DNA of 64,000 nucleotides from Oxytricha trifallax (Eukaryota; Ciliophora; Spirotrichea; Sporadotrichida; Oxytrichidae): positions 62,001-126,000 of the forward strand of contig ARYC01000793.1 of NCBI GenBank assembly GCA_000711775.1, given 5' to 3'. Positions 44,601 through 57,342 of this stretch are shown one piece after another. Below the pieces are notes generated by a model that did not search any database, was not told where the DNA came from, and saw only the letters and a program-made list of their open reading frames with translations. The translations under genes were made by a program, and so were the position numbers. Within the stretch, counting starts at the first letter, position 1; each line of letters starts with the position of its first letter.

Positions 44601-47600
44601 TTTTTTAAAAAAATAGAATTAATGTCATTTTCTTAGATTTAATGTATAGTTTCTAATGCTTTTAATGAATTGAAACTCATTTTCCACTATCTGAAACGAT
44701 CGAAGTCGTCATAGAAGGCTTCCTGCTTAAAAGCCTCGAATTCTTAAAATTCAAAGATCTATCTGAAGGTGTACTAATTAGGCAAATTACGTCTCTCTTT
44801 CTATTAATCTAATTGCTCTAACTTGGCTTTTATAAATACTCAAAATTAAAAATCATGATAAGTAAGGATTATTTTTTCTTTTTTGTTAATAAAAAATTAT
44901 GTGCTTTCTTTAGTTTATTGTGGAAAAGAGCATATTGAGAGTTTTATGGGAAGTTAAGATTTTTCAGTTGTTGCATGTCAATGTCAAAATCTTGCATATT
45001 CTTTACTTTTGTAACGAAATAATGAGTCTTTGCCAGTTAAAATATTTAATGATTGAAATGGTTTAAGCTGTATAAGTCTTATATGTTGAAGTAATAAACT
45101 ATAAATATAGTAAAAAGTGCCAGAGTAGTGCCAACCATTACATTCTTGCGTTGTTTAATGGCTTCTTCTCTATGCTTGGCTATTCTGAAATAGTACTCCA
45201 ATTATTCCTTAGTCAGCATTTCATAGCCACTGCCATCATATAAAACAATAAATATGTATTATTCCATCATTATTGATAACAAAGAGTCTGGGGAACAAGA
45301 AGTGCTTTGTTAAGGGGTTCTTGTAACCTCCTACATCCTCTAATTCCTGGCCATTATCTGTGTATAAATTATCAGATCTGTGAGTCATATTTTCAACAGA
45401 CTAAGATTTAGATCGATCGAAGTATACAATATTACATAGAGCTTTATGGAAATTAATACTGGGGGCAAAAGCTAGCCAGATTAGTCATCAGAATTTAACT
45501 TTTTCCTTTTTATTTATGATGTTTTCAGTCAATCCTCCCCATGAAGGTACGAGGGTGCCAGTGCCATTTCATGTATTTGGCTCATGCTAACATGAATATA
45601 TCGAAGTAAACATAGGAACGTATAAATTATATTATTTTTGCCTGTTATAATTGAAATACTAAAATCGATGTAATGCAAAAATATACTGTTAAGAGTTTAC
45701 CCATTGAATTCTTTTTTCATTGATAAATTGGCATCAATGACATATTTCTAAGTGATAGTTGGGTCAACTGTCATAATACAGCTCGTTAACTCTTCTGTGT
45801 TATGATTCTCAGTTCCCTCGATGAAGGCGTGATACACTCCGAAGTTGTTCATTCAATAATAAAACATACTCTCTAGAAATTATTTTTATTTTTTAAAATG
45901 CAATATTATGGAAATTATCTAATGACCAAATTTATAGGCTTCAACAATAATATTATTTTATTTACTTTTTAATTAAAAAAGAAAGAAACTTTTAGTTTAT
46001 AATTGAGCTCCTTTGATGATACATAGCTCTTGCATAATCAAGATCTTATCCCATCAATCTCTTGGAATGTGCTTCATTAAGAGCTGAACGAGCGTTAAAA
46101 TAATCTAAGACAATATAAAATGATAATTTATGTAAAATTATTATTTAAAGGTTTAGAGGAAACAATATCAATTTGGCCGTACTGATCGACACTAACCACA
46201 GTGAAGTCTTATCTCTTAAAGACATGTCTCACTCCTAATCTCTCTGTTGTAATATCGTGAAAAGTCTCAACAATAGTTCCATTTATAAAATTAATATGTA
46301 TTAATTGTTGATTTAATACTTCCATCTGGAAGATAAGTCTGCATGCAATATCCCTTGAGTGCTCTGTCAACTCCATCAATAACGTATAAATATACTGCAT
46401 GATCAATTTTGTGCTCATTCTCCTAATCGAAACTATCTAACTGAGTTTTAGCAATAACTTTTAAATTGAAGGAATTTTAATTATATATTACGAATAACTG
46501 GTGCATAGCCTTCCTTTTCGATTCTGATTTCATTTTATTTTGCGTTTGTTCTCATTAGAGTACCGTCAGCGTGTTAACAGTACATAGACCCATCTGCAAA
46601 CTATTTCATAGTAAATAAAGGTTTTGATTTTATTAATTTTTATAAATGGGGGATTGAAATCGCTATTTTAAAAGCATCACTATTCTAGCAATATATAGTC
46701 ATGACGTTGTCTTCTCTGATCATCATTCTAGCATTGCTTACTGCATCAGTCTCGACTGCACAAGGAATTGGATCTAAATCCCATGAGATGCCAGACTTAG
46801 TGGCTGTGCGTCTTCCCTTGTTGTTTGTTACAACCCACATCATGTCTTGCTTGCTGAACCTCGCTACTTCACCATTAGGGAATAAAACCTCGGCATCCCT
46901 ATTAATACTTTACCTTTTATATTTATGCTATTGTTGAACTATCTAACCACTACTCCTGATTTCTTATGTATAATTCTGTCTTTCTCATCAGTTGGCTTAT
47001 TGCTCAGAAGTTGTTTAACTAAATTATTTTAGTACGATTTTAAAGTTAACTTAAAGTAAATTTAGTTGTTCTTCATGGAACTATACGATATCTCCAGAAA
47101 ACATGAATTTAACAATGAGGCCGTTTTGAAGTGTAATAGTTGTCTGAGACCCATTTTTTTAGAAAGGCTTGGTGAATATATGAGATTCAAATAAATATTA
47201 AAGTATAAAATTGAGATTATGGAAAAAGGTTGTCAAGATAGTCTAATGGCTCTGGTTCCCAAGTAGGCTCAGGCTCTTTATACTCCTCAATAACTACAGG
47301 TGGAGCATTCTTGTTGTTTTTATTCTTTGCTGCTAATGCTTGAGCTTGATACATAATATTTTGATTATTTAAATTTAAAGCAATTCTAAAACAAATTTAA
47401 AATTAAATCTTGCTTTACTGCTTCTTCTCTTGCTGCGATTTCTTCAGGAGTAGGTTTTGGTGGATCAATTCTAATCAACTTTTGAGGATTTTGCTCATAC
47501 TTTACTTTCTCCACAAGCATTTTAGTATCATTCTCAAAGTTCATCCAGAACTCAACATCTCCATCACGCTTCATCGTGTAAAGTCCAAACTCTTAGTCCT

Positions 47601-50600
47601 CTTCTTATTATGGTTCCGCTTGTGTTTTTCTTATACCAAATATCAAGTTGTCCTTATAGACTACTGATTTCTTGTGAATCTCTCCTCCAGCAGAGAAAGT
47701 GTTAACTTTCATAATTGAACCGTCACCTGGGTAGAACATCTCAGTTTTTTCATAAATATTTTAGACTTTTAAGTCGTCAATGTCTAGCATTTGATCTGGC
47801 ATCATCTCGTCATCTATTTAGTACTTTGTCTGTACATGGCCATCTTTCCCGGTTTATTAGATAGTTGCAACTAAATCCTCTGAGAAATGCTTCACCCAAT
47901 TGTCGAAATCTGGCAATACTCTGTATGCTGCTCTCCACTCTCTTTCATTGTAAGGCTTTCCCTCTTAGTCACCCTATCTTTTTAATAAATTTGTAATACC
48001 ATTTGTATATAAATATACCCATATTTTGAAGTTTGTTGTACATACAAACAAGTAGTGAATCATTTCTAGGGTAATATAAAGTTGCTACATCAGGTTCTTT
48101 TAGCATAGCTTCAGCCAAAACTTGCTTTAATATGTCTGGACTCATATGCTATTCAAAGCATCTCTCAAATGCTTTGTACTTTGTGTGCTTTTCTGCAGCA
48201 CTCTTACCCTCATCAATGAAATTGGATTTAAGCAATTCTTGGAAAGTTCTCTATATTAATGCTCTCTCTGCATCTTCTATGGGAAGAGTTGAGAAAGGAT
48301 ATAAATCAATTTTATTATACTCTTCATTCGCTTTATATCCACTTTATCAATTGAAGTTTAAATTTACCAATTTGATATAAAGAGGGCTTCTCAGCATCTC
48401 TAATTCTTTGACTCTTGCTACTAACTTGTGGCATTAAATGTCTGTTTATTCCAGGCAACACTAAGTTTTGGAATACATTCTTTTCCCTCAAGCAGATATC
48501 TTCAGCTTTTTCCTCTTCATTGAAGGAAACTTACTTTGGAAGTTTGAATAATGGAAGTCTTGATTTATCTGATTCTTCGTGATACTCTACTTCTCCAATG
48601 ATATAATTATAAATATATTTCTAGTTAATAAATCGTATATAGTAGTAATTACTCAATTATGATATTAAATTTTATAAAAGATATAAAAATTAATATAAAT
48701 ATTTCTCTTTCATTTAATAAGCGAGATAACTAAATTTAGAGTGCAAAAATTATGCTCAATTAAAGTTTTTTCCAGTAAAATAGTTACTGTATTATTTATA
48801 TGAATTGAATATATTTATTAGAAGATATTTTATTATATTTATTAAATTTTAGGGATAGTATCTTATCCACTTTCCACCTTTTTAAAAAAAATATAATTTA
48901 ACTTTTCAGTTATTTCTAATAAAAATATATATTAAAAACTACTATTTTAAATGCAGGAGTTAACAATCAAATGATTATAAATTGTTAAGAATGATAGTAG
49001 TTTAAGAGACAAATGCTTGAGTGCCTTGCTTTCTCTGTCTTTGATGTCCTTGCTAAGAAGCAGTCATGTCTCTTTGATTCTATTGATTTTGAACACGAAT
49101 GGGCACATTTATATATCTTCCGAAATTACTATTGATTTCATCCTAAAGTTCAGCTATTATGTCATCAACTGTTATTTTTATCTTTTTTGTAAACATAAAA
49201 TTATTTTTTTGCTTTTGATTAAATGTAAAATTTTTTAAAAATATGTTTCTGGTTCTGTTGAGACATCTTCCTCGTCTTCATTATGTTAAGTGTAGAGAGT
49301 GAGGTTTGATTCACCATTTGAGATTTGTGTAATCATTGCAGACATAATAGCTGAGATGCAATTCTTTGACTCTCTGTTCCTTAAGAAGTAATTTGATGAT
49401 TAATTAATGCTCGTTAAAATAAAACTATACTATTATTAATATAAAAAAGTCTCTCTTGTAGATATCATGCTTGAAGTAAGAGGGGTCTCTGGTGTCATCC
49501 ATACTAACCTTCAAGTTCTTTCTTAGTTCTTAAATCTTTTGCTTTCTTTCTTCTTCCTCTTTTATAAAAATTAATTAGTAAGATCAGGAATTTTTACTAC
49601 TACTTTAAGATATTAATAAAAATCCTCTTAAGCTCTTTGAACTTTCTCAGCTTCGAACTCTTGCTTTCTCTGCTCTCTGAATTGTGTGTCTTCCAAGTTG
49701 TTATCAGCGAGGGATTTCTAGCTCTAATTAAGATTGGTGTGATTTAGTTAATCATTCTCATTCAGCCAATGATGGTAATCTTCAGAGTCAGCCTTAAGTT
49801 CTTCAATCAATCTTATTGCGTGCTTATCAGGCATTAGTGGCATTAATGGGATTCTTTCTTTGAACTTGTAATACTTAGAGAGTAGGTTTCCAGTGTGCTC
49901 TAGTTATTAAACAAGCTTGCTAAAGAAAATTTCCTGAGGATCTTTCCATTCTTCTATCTCCTCTCCTTGATCGTTCAACTTAATCTAGACTTGAGGTACG
50001 TTGAAATATTCCAATTCACAGACATACATCAATCTTAGAGATGAATTTCTAACTGATGAGTCTCTCGCATTCAATAATGAAGTAAATTTGGAGGTTGCAG
50101 CTACTGTCGAGTTATAGTCAGTATTTTAATATTCATTCATTTAAGGCTTCATTTCTTAGTTTTGAAGTTCCTCCTTCTCTTCATCATTTTCAGGAAATTT
50201 AAGAGCCTAAGTAACACTAACTAAGCAGTTAATCGTAGCGTTATATTTAGCTAAAGCTAATGCTTCGTCTTTACTAACTGGAAAATCGACAAAGTTAAAG
50301 ATCAAGTCTAATTGTTCAAGGTCTTGGGTGACTTGATTAATATCAAACGGTTGCTGTTACACTTTGGCCTCTTCTTCCATTTTTTGAATTTTTTCTTTCT
50401 TAGCACGTCTTGCAGCAATTGATAGTTCAAACATTTTGTCACAAGCTGCCTTTGCAAGCTATTCTCCCTCTGTCATTTTCAACCTGGGATCATCTTATGG
50501 AAGAGTGGCTGCCACATTTGGCTCCAAGATGATTTACTTAGCTTTAGCATAGACAATAAGATCGTCTCTAGTTAAAATCTTTATCTTTGGCTAAATTAGA

Positions 50601-50767
50601 AGCTTTTCTTTCATGTAGCTGTCTAATTTCTCTCTAGTGTCATATGAGAACATCTCTTTAAGGAAGATGGTTGAGGTTGCTGTGTTAATTGTCGGTAAAG
50701 TAAAGAAGTCTGAATAATCTTCTAAGTCTTCCTTTCCCTTCTTACCAGGAGCTGGCTTTGGGGGCAT
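41621..50767 (-). CDS. SPAG17: SPAG17/PF6-like central-pair (C1a projection) protein
   Basis: SPAG17 (PF6 in Chlamydomonas) is a scaffold of the C1a projection on the ciliary central pair. ATG at 50765-50767 starts MPPKPAPGKKGKEDLEDY, like the basic MxPKK start of the family. The N-terminal quarter (IPLMPLMPDKHAIRLIEEL; EDYHHWLNENDQLNH) runs to 49450. The middle holds repeated sheet-like segments with Asp-Gly and Asn-Gly turns: MFYPGDGSIMKVNTFS, MKRDGDVEFWMNFENDT, VLFPNGEVARFSKQDM. The end has an ASH/MSP-like segment (NGTYEITITLKNEDSVAQR; GPIAPGMTRKVVVMV near 42680) and a tail ending NLKDLLKKQ at TGA 41621-41623. Many introns and IESs break it; one IES has pointer AATTC at 41804-41808 and 41848-41852. 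The 9.1-kb span suits this very large protein. Internal joins are not fully traced. Confidence 0.8.
41809..41852. other. 44-bp IES in SPAG17, pointer AATTC
   Basis: AATTC occurs at 41804-41808 and 41848-41852. Deleting 44 bp joins the minus-strand frame RISAKGSRI to GGDSIHGGSDDEF and removes a TGA, giving a continuous C-terminus. Confidence 0.65.
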
Positions 50768-50924
50768 CTTTATTAATACTTTCTTATTTAAAATAAATTA
50801 TATACTATTACTGTATTTATTCTAATGTACTAAACTAATTATTGAGATTTTATGAATGCTTATAATTGATTAATTTTAGTTTGATTAATTTAGTTTAGGA
50901 GGTATTACTAGATTTCCAAAGAAA

Positions 50925-52141
50925 ATGGTAGCTTTTTAGCAAATCTTATAATCTGATTGATGATTATAGGTATATATTGTGATTTAGGGATTTAAAAGAC
51001 CTTTTAGAGCCCAAGATGTGAGAGACGTATTGTACGGAGCTATCAACATAGACTAGCCTGACTAGAACACTGCTCTAGTCGATGATAAAATCAAGCTATT
51101 CTGGTTGGGTAAACTCAAGAGGACCGCATGCTTGATTGTAAATATCAAAATCTTTCATTAAATTTGACATAAAATTATTAATATAGTCTGAAGATGATGA
51201 AGTGTTCAAGTAGCTCAAAAGTAAAATTGATGGATTAGTATGGCCATAAGGTAAGAGATATTGCAATAACTAATTGCTATCATAGATATTGGAGGGAAGC
51301 TTCAAGTTATTATTTAATTCTTATATTTATAAAGTACTGAAAGTTGGATCTTTGGAATTAGTTTCAGAGATAATAAAATCAGAGCCTCAAGCTTTAGATC
51401 TTTTCTAATGTATAACTGAAGCTTAAAAGTAGAAGCTAGATGAAGTCATCAACTATGAAAAGCCAATTAAAAAGATAGTAATCCCTCCACCCTCTAAAGA
51501 AGAAGCTATAATTGATTGTTCTAATTTTAATATCTCTTTAAGTTAATTGTAAAGAAACAAGATAGGCAACAGTTAACAGAACAGTAGCCAGAATTCCTCA
51601 GCACACTCCATATGTAGACCCAAAACACTAATCAAGTGCTCCATCGATCTAGAAAAAATCCTATGAAAATCCTTTAGATAAACTCTTTTAGAAAACTACT
51701 CATTCCAAACCAGTCTTGTATTTCTTAGCAAATTCTGATAAAATTATAGCAGATTAAAAGTAAGACGAGTTAGATAAAATTAAGCATTAAACAGCTAAAG
51801 ACTTGGAAGAGAGAAAGCAAAGAATAATAAAGCAGCTAGAAAATAAGTATAGAGTAGGGGTAGAGTCTAAGTCAAGAGAAAATGGTGGAGATTCTAGAAA
51901 GATTGAAAGATCAAGAAGCAGAAGTTAAGATAGAAAAAGATCCCCATTTAAAAGTAGGAATGAAAGAAAGAACAGCTAAAGAAGCAGTAGTAGTGAGAGA
52001 AATGATGGAAGAGTCCAGAAAAGAGATAACAAGCAGGATGAAGATAAAAATTATAAGAAGAAACCCAGATAAAGTGATAGTAGAAGCATAAGTAGTGCAA
52101 AACAAGATTAAAAGCAGAGAGAGAAATCTAAGAGTAGTTGA
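50925..52141 (+). CDS. ACIN1: Acinus-like RS-rich RNA-processing protein
   Basis: Acinus joins RNPS1 and SAP18 in the ASAP complex, which sits on spliced mRNA. After ATG at 50925, an intron beginning GTAGCTTTTT and ending TTATAG (about 50928-50970) leads into a degenerate RRM: QGFKRPFRAQDVRDVL, DDKIKLFWLGKLKRTACLIV and LKSKIDGLVWPQG. This follows the Acinus RRM (RPFTLxQLKELL, WIDKIKS, LHGVKWP). Near 51655-51715, NPLDKLFQKTTHSKPVLYFL matches the RSB motif (LDDLFRKTKAxPxIYWLPL) that binds RNPS1 and SAP18. A charged helix and an RS/SR-rich tail (ERSRSRSQDRKR) end at TGA 52139-52141. Another intron or IES lies near 51140-51195 and one near 51545. The N-terminal SAP domain of animal Acinus is absent. 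Confidence 0.75.
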
Positions 52142-52213
52142 GGGGATTAAAATTTTTGGATTAAAGATTGATTTATTACTACATAATTAATACTTAGATA
52201 ATTAAAATTAAGT

Positions 52214-54223
52214 TCATAACAGTTAACTTATAATTACCAGTATTGCACTGCTGATTATAGTCTAAATTCCAACTTATATATAACTTGCAGTACTTCTAAT
52301 GTAAAATGGATAGAAAAAGTCTTTTGGTACTTTATTGCTAGGTGGTGAGACATAAGTGGAATTTGTAGAGTTTACTTTAGATATTTCTATATATTGAACA
52401 CTAACTTCATGAGAAAAAGTTTATTTCTAAGTGTCACTAGTTCTTGTAAATTGCCACATTTCTGGATATGCGTATTTATAAATGTCAACTATATAGTTTT
52501 ATGGATTGTCTTCGAATCCCATCTTTGCATAGAATATTTTATAGTGAGCATTTGGATAGAAGTAGCAAGTTTTATTGAAATCTGTATATGAAATTTAGCT
52601 TCCTAAAGATTAAAAGCTAATGTCTACATTTACGTTTTTCCAATCAGAAGGCTAATAAATGTTAGCATTTCCAAACTCTCCATATCTCTGAATAAATTCC
52701 AAATTTTTAAATAGTTATGAGTTAACAATTGATGTAGCTAAGCCTGAACAGTATGCTTATAGCTATGCTAAATTAAGCTAAACGCTACAACCATAACTAA
52801 TATCTTAACCGAATTTGAGAACTGGATCTCCATAATCATAGAACTTCTCAGTACTAGTAGTAGGATCAGTTGGAATGTTGTAGCACTGACCGAATTGATT
52901 AGCTCCTTTAAATTGGAATCCATTTTGGTATGCTAAGATGCCCCCACTGTTGGTGTCAACTCTACCAACTAACATAGGCATGCCACCTATATAACCTGGA
53001 TTTCCCGATTTATGTTGAATAGTATTTGTGTTTGTTGTCACAAACTTCACAGAGTACTTTTGTTAAACTTTAGCCTTAGTTCCGCATGTGACTTGGATGG
53101 GATCATTTGAAATTACAATTGTTGCTTAAACAGTTTCCATACTAAAATATGGGCGATCAATTGTACTTGTAGCAGCTGTTGGAGTAGTTTTAATAGTATA
53201 ATGAATTTCTTTCATATAACCACTACATGAGCAAGTGTTATAATAAATAATCAATATGTTTCAGCAAACTTTTTTGTAATTTAAAAACTTACTATGTAAT
53301 ATCAGTTGCATTTCTAGTCATGATTGGGTCGGTAGGCGTGGCTGTAGCATCAGCATAATAACTATTTGTTACATTGTAAATGTATACTTTGCTAGTCGTA
53401 ACACCCAAGACCTAAGAAAAGAATACACTACGACCAGAGTATATCTGCAAATAATCTGAAAAGAATCGGTGATTCATTACTGATGTACATTCATTCTACA
53501 AATCAAAAACTTGAGTGCAAGTAGATTCTGAGTTCTGCATGAAAAGAGGAGTTTTGAAGTTGTCACATCCACCATTTAAATCTGGTTTAGGTAATGGGAA
53601 ACCTCTGTAGTATAAATAAAGTCTTTATTTTTATTTTTATAGTATTAAGAATTAACGAAAGTAAGCTTAGAATACATCTTATCACCTTCAAAATAGTATG
53701 GGAGAGTAGAACCTCTATCTTCAGAACCAAATATTGTGCTTACAAAGCCTTGTTTTTCAATATCATTTGTAAGTTTGTCTACTTCCTCATTTGAGATTTC
53801 ATTCTTCTGGTTATAGTAGTAATCCATAATGGGAGCATTATTCAAGTAAACACAGAACAATTTAGTGAATGTATCCATGTACGTTTAAAGCCCGTGTTTC
53901 TAATTGAATTCATAGACTTCTCTTTACTTCTTCACACAATCAGACAAAGGTAATCCATTAGCTCTGTTGTAATTAACATTGAGACAGGTAGATTCTTAGA
54001 CCCATTGAGCGCGAATGGCAAAGCTGCAATCATAGTCACAGCAGCAATTTGCATCACAGGAATTTGCTGAAAGATCGCATGAACATGGTTGGTATTTGGG
54101 GTTCGGTTGATACGAGACTGAAACGTTCGTTGCAGAGATCCAATCTGGGTATACTTATTCGAATCCCAATTCAACTGCGTTGGTTAGTAAGAGCAGTGAT
54201 GATGATATCGCTAGTTTTCTCAT
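52214..54223 (-). CDS. TCTN: Tectonic, transition-zone membrane protein of cilia
   Basis: Tectonics belong to the MKS complex that gates the ciliary transition zone. ATG at 54221-54223 opens a signal peptide (MRKLAISSSLLLLTNA). The hallmark Cys cluster follows: PCSCDLSANSCDANCCCDYD, near the human CPCDL...CDVNCCCDPDC. The family core is clear at 52990-52940, SGNPGYIGGMPMLVG, with FGQCYNIPT and DPVLKFGQDISYGC after it. Near 52590 come CYFYPNAHYKIFYAKMGF and EDNPQNYIVDIYK (human YGSLLNPQAKIVNV), then FFYPFYI and a C-terminal hydrophobic segment (TIISSAILVII) before TGA at 52214-52216. Introns or IESs lie near 53585-53640 and 53215-53290. Which of the tectonic paralogues it equals cannot be told. 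Confidence 0.9.
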
Positions 54224-54386
54224 TTTTACTTTATTTTCAAAATTTAAATTCAAAAGTTAATTAAATTAATTTGTAAAGCATTTAATACAATTCATTTATC
54301 ATTTATTACAAAAATATTGTGAGTTAAAATGCCCTTAAAATATTAGTGAATAAAAAGAAAGTTAAGAAAATTTACTTATCTTTCTG

Positions 54387-57259
54387 TCAATCAAAAGTGT
54401 CTTCTTCTCTAGAGACTTTATTATCGATGCTGCCGCTATTAATATAGTCTGTGTATTCTTTCTCATCTTATTTGTCTAGAGACATACTTCTCTCAGTTTT
54501 ATACATAGTAAATCTGCCACCATTATTGACAATTAATTAATACACAAATTTATGAAGTAAATAATTATTGTTTTTGAAACTGCGTCTATCACTGCTGTTG
54601 CCTGCTATTTAAGCAAATCTGGACTCTGACCTTGGACTTATATTTCTAAAGGGAGTAAATGAAACCTGGTTATCAAAATATAGATGAATTAAATTAAAAT
54701 AAATTATTATATCATTAATATTTTTCAATGCAAATTATTTTATTATCGAGATCAGTATCCAGGTTCTACGTCGTCTTCTTCTTTCTCCTTGTTTTCAATA
54801 TAGCTAATTCCTTATTTTTATCCTATAGTTCTTTCACAGTCAAGAGCAGATGATCTATATAATCTTTTGTAGAAATTTTATCCCAACTCAATTTTTCTAA
54901 GGGTTTTTTAAAAATTCATAATATAGTATTACTTTATAAAGTCGAGTGGCTTGTATAAAAAATAAATATCATAGATTTCTTGATCTTTAGTTGCTTGAAT
55001 TCACTCTCGAACTTAGAATACCTAGGTGTAAACTCTGTAAAGGCAACAGCCGCTCTGACCGAAATCTTCCCCGCTTCATACTCTAATTCATAGATCCTAT
55101 TATTTAAAATCTCAACTTTCTCCTTCTGTTATTTAAGCAGCATCATAGCTTTCTGATACTCAGAGAACCTACTCTCAAACATTTACTTCTGTGAACTTAG
55201 TTTTATCTCTAGGTCGTTTTGTATTTCTTTTAGAGAAGATATTTCTTGGTTTTTTTCTTGGATTGTGAGCATGTGAAAATCTACTTGTTTGGAAAGCTCC
55301 TTGAATTGAATTAGATATTCGTTTTATTCACAAACATCGTGATATTTCACAGTCATAATGTTGTGTTATGTGGTTAAGTCTGTGAACTAAAGATAATTTA
55401 TCAGTTATGAGTTTTAAGTTTATGTAAATCGTAAATAAAAACTCCTTCTTACTTATTTGTTAAGGATTGTGTATGCTTTTTTCATTTAGTAATTTGATTC
55501 TTCTTTGTCATTCTCTTATTACTTTAGCTATGTTTCTAGTTACTCATTTTTATCTTGCAACTCTTTTAGCTTTCTTTCTTAATCTATAATTATAAGTTTA
55601 AGTATATTTTTTACCTTATAACTTAGAATATCTTTCTTTAACTAGTTGCTTAGTAGATTTTTGCATCTTCTAAAACATTTCATGATATTTCTTAATTACT
55701 TCAAAGTATGGAATTTTAATTTCACCAATCTATCTGTCATTTGTAGAATTTTACAAATTTCCTTCACATTCATTAGAAAAATAGTCCCTTTTAATTCTAT
55801 ATTTGTCAAAATCAAAATTATCAAGCATTTATTAAGGGATGTAACTTTCATCACAAAACAGACCTTTCTCCAACTCTTTTAAGATTTATTATAGTTATGG
55901 ACTGAATAGCATGTTCTTAAAACCTATTATTTCTCTGAAAGCTTATAAAGTGCGATTTAGAAGTTTATAATTTGGAAGGTATCCATACTCACTCTAGTCA
56001 CCAATTTGGAATGTTAGTATTTAATGAGCAATACTATAATTTTATCATATTACAATATAATTTGATATTAAACTAATAAAATAGTTTAATTTCACAGAAT
56101 AAAAAGGGGTTTAAAAAATCAAAGTTTAAAAAATTACTTTCAATAATTCATTCGATTTTTGTATTGTTTCAATAATTTTTAGATTATAATAAAGAGAATT
56201 AATTACAAAAATTTCAAAAATCTTATTGTTAATAAAATAATATTTTCTTTTTTCTGTTAACTTTTAAATGGCTAAAAGCAACAGCATTTTACCCCGTGTA
56301 ATATGCTAACTTATCATTCTTGCCTTCTAATTTATAACAACTTTCTAATATAAAAAGATGAATGTTAGCATAGTTAATTCAATTTCTTTTTAGTTTTACT
56401 ATGACTTAAATGTTTGACTATCTTTCAGTGATACATATTCTTAAACTGTCACCTAATTTCTAGATTTTTAAGATAATCTACTAGTTAATGGGAAGTTTTA
56501 TTGCATATCTGTACCTATCAATTATTTGTCTTTGCTCTAACTTAATAGATTTTAATTATGAAATTCTGCAACTGATCTTTTATTTTTAGGTGTAAAAATA
56601 TTCCTTTCTGTTAAGGTTTGTACTTAACTAGTACCAATTTCTAATTGAGGATAATTTGATTTTAGCAAACTGTTTAATTGGAACTTTTAAAGTTTGCTAC
56701 ACTAAGCAGATTTTAACTTTTCCAATTAATTTTAATTACCTTCCCCTTATGGGTTTTCCATTCTAATTAAACCAGTAACCACTTAACTTTGCTTCTAACA
56801 CATGTAAGACTTGAAGTCAGATTGACTTTTCATAGATTTTAATCCCAAGCTCTAATTTCTTTAAGTTAAAAATGTACTCATCTACCTTAATGAAGTGGTA
56901 TCTAAGTTTTGATAGTTAAAATCTTTCACTTCATTTATAACTTTTTAAATTGTATTATTTTTAGGCTAAGGTTATTTCTTAAAATCATTATTAATTGCCT
57001 TTAAATCTGATAAATGTAACGAACTTCTTAAATTTCTTGAGGAAGTATTGTTAATTAATTTAGAGTTCTAAGTTGCAAATATTGTTTGAGTATTTGTTAA
57101 GTCAAATGGCTTATTTTATGTTTTAATTAGTTGGAATGTCAATGGAATCTTTATTTATTTAGGGGATAAGATTATGGATTTACTATTCTCTGCAAGTTTT
57201 AATTACCTAGGAGAAAATTATAAGTGATTCGTGGTAATCCCATTGTTTAATGTTTCCAT
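54387..57259 (-). CDS. Unrecognised Gln-rich and coiled-coil protein
   Basis: ATG at 57257-57259 starts METLNNGITTNHLQF. A long uninterrupted, basic, Asn/Gln/Ser-rich N-terminal half runs to about 56360, where a 351-bp IES intervenes. The frame then continues IGDQSEYGYLPNYKLL with ILKELEKGLFCDESYIP, followed by coiled coil (EVIKKYHEMFQKMQKS; RKLKELQDKNEQLETQLK; EISSLKEIQNDLEIKL). An intron GTAAAAAATAT...TTATAG lies near 55612-55583. The last part is basic (RRKKKTT) and the protein ends REEDTFD at TGA 54387-54389. The domain plan resembles centrosomal or ciliary coiled-coil proteins such as BBS-linked or CEP types, but no family is recognised. Confidence 0.65.
56018..56368. other. 351-bp IES, 9-bp pointer GAATGTTAG
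   Basis: GAATGTTAG (CTAACATTC on the coding strand) occurs at 56009-56017 and 56360-56368. Deleting 351 bp joins KEIELTMLTF to QIGDQSEYGYLP in frame. The IES length is a multiple of three, so both sides already share a frame, but it contains a TGA and AT-rich filler. The 9-bp pointer is among the clearest in the window. Confidence 0.8.
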
Positions 57260-57342
57260 TTTATATATAAATAATTAAGAATTAAATGCAATAAATTAAT
57301 TTTTCACCTTAATTAAATTAAATTAACAGCCAATTCAATCGA

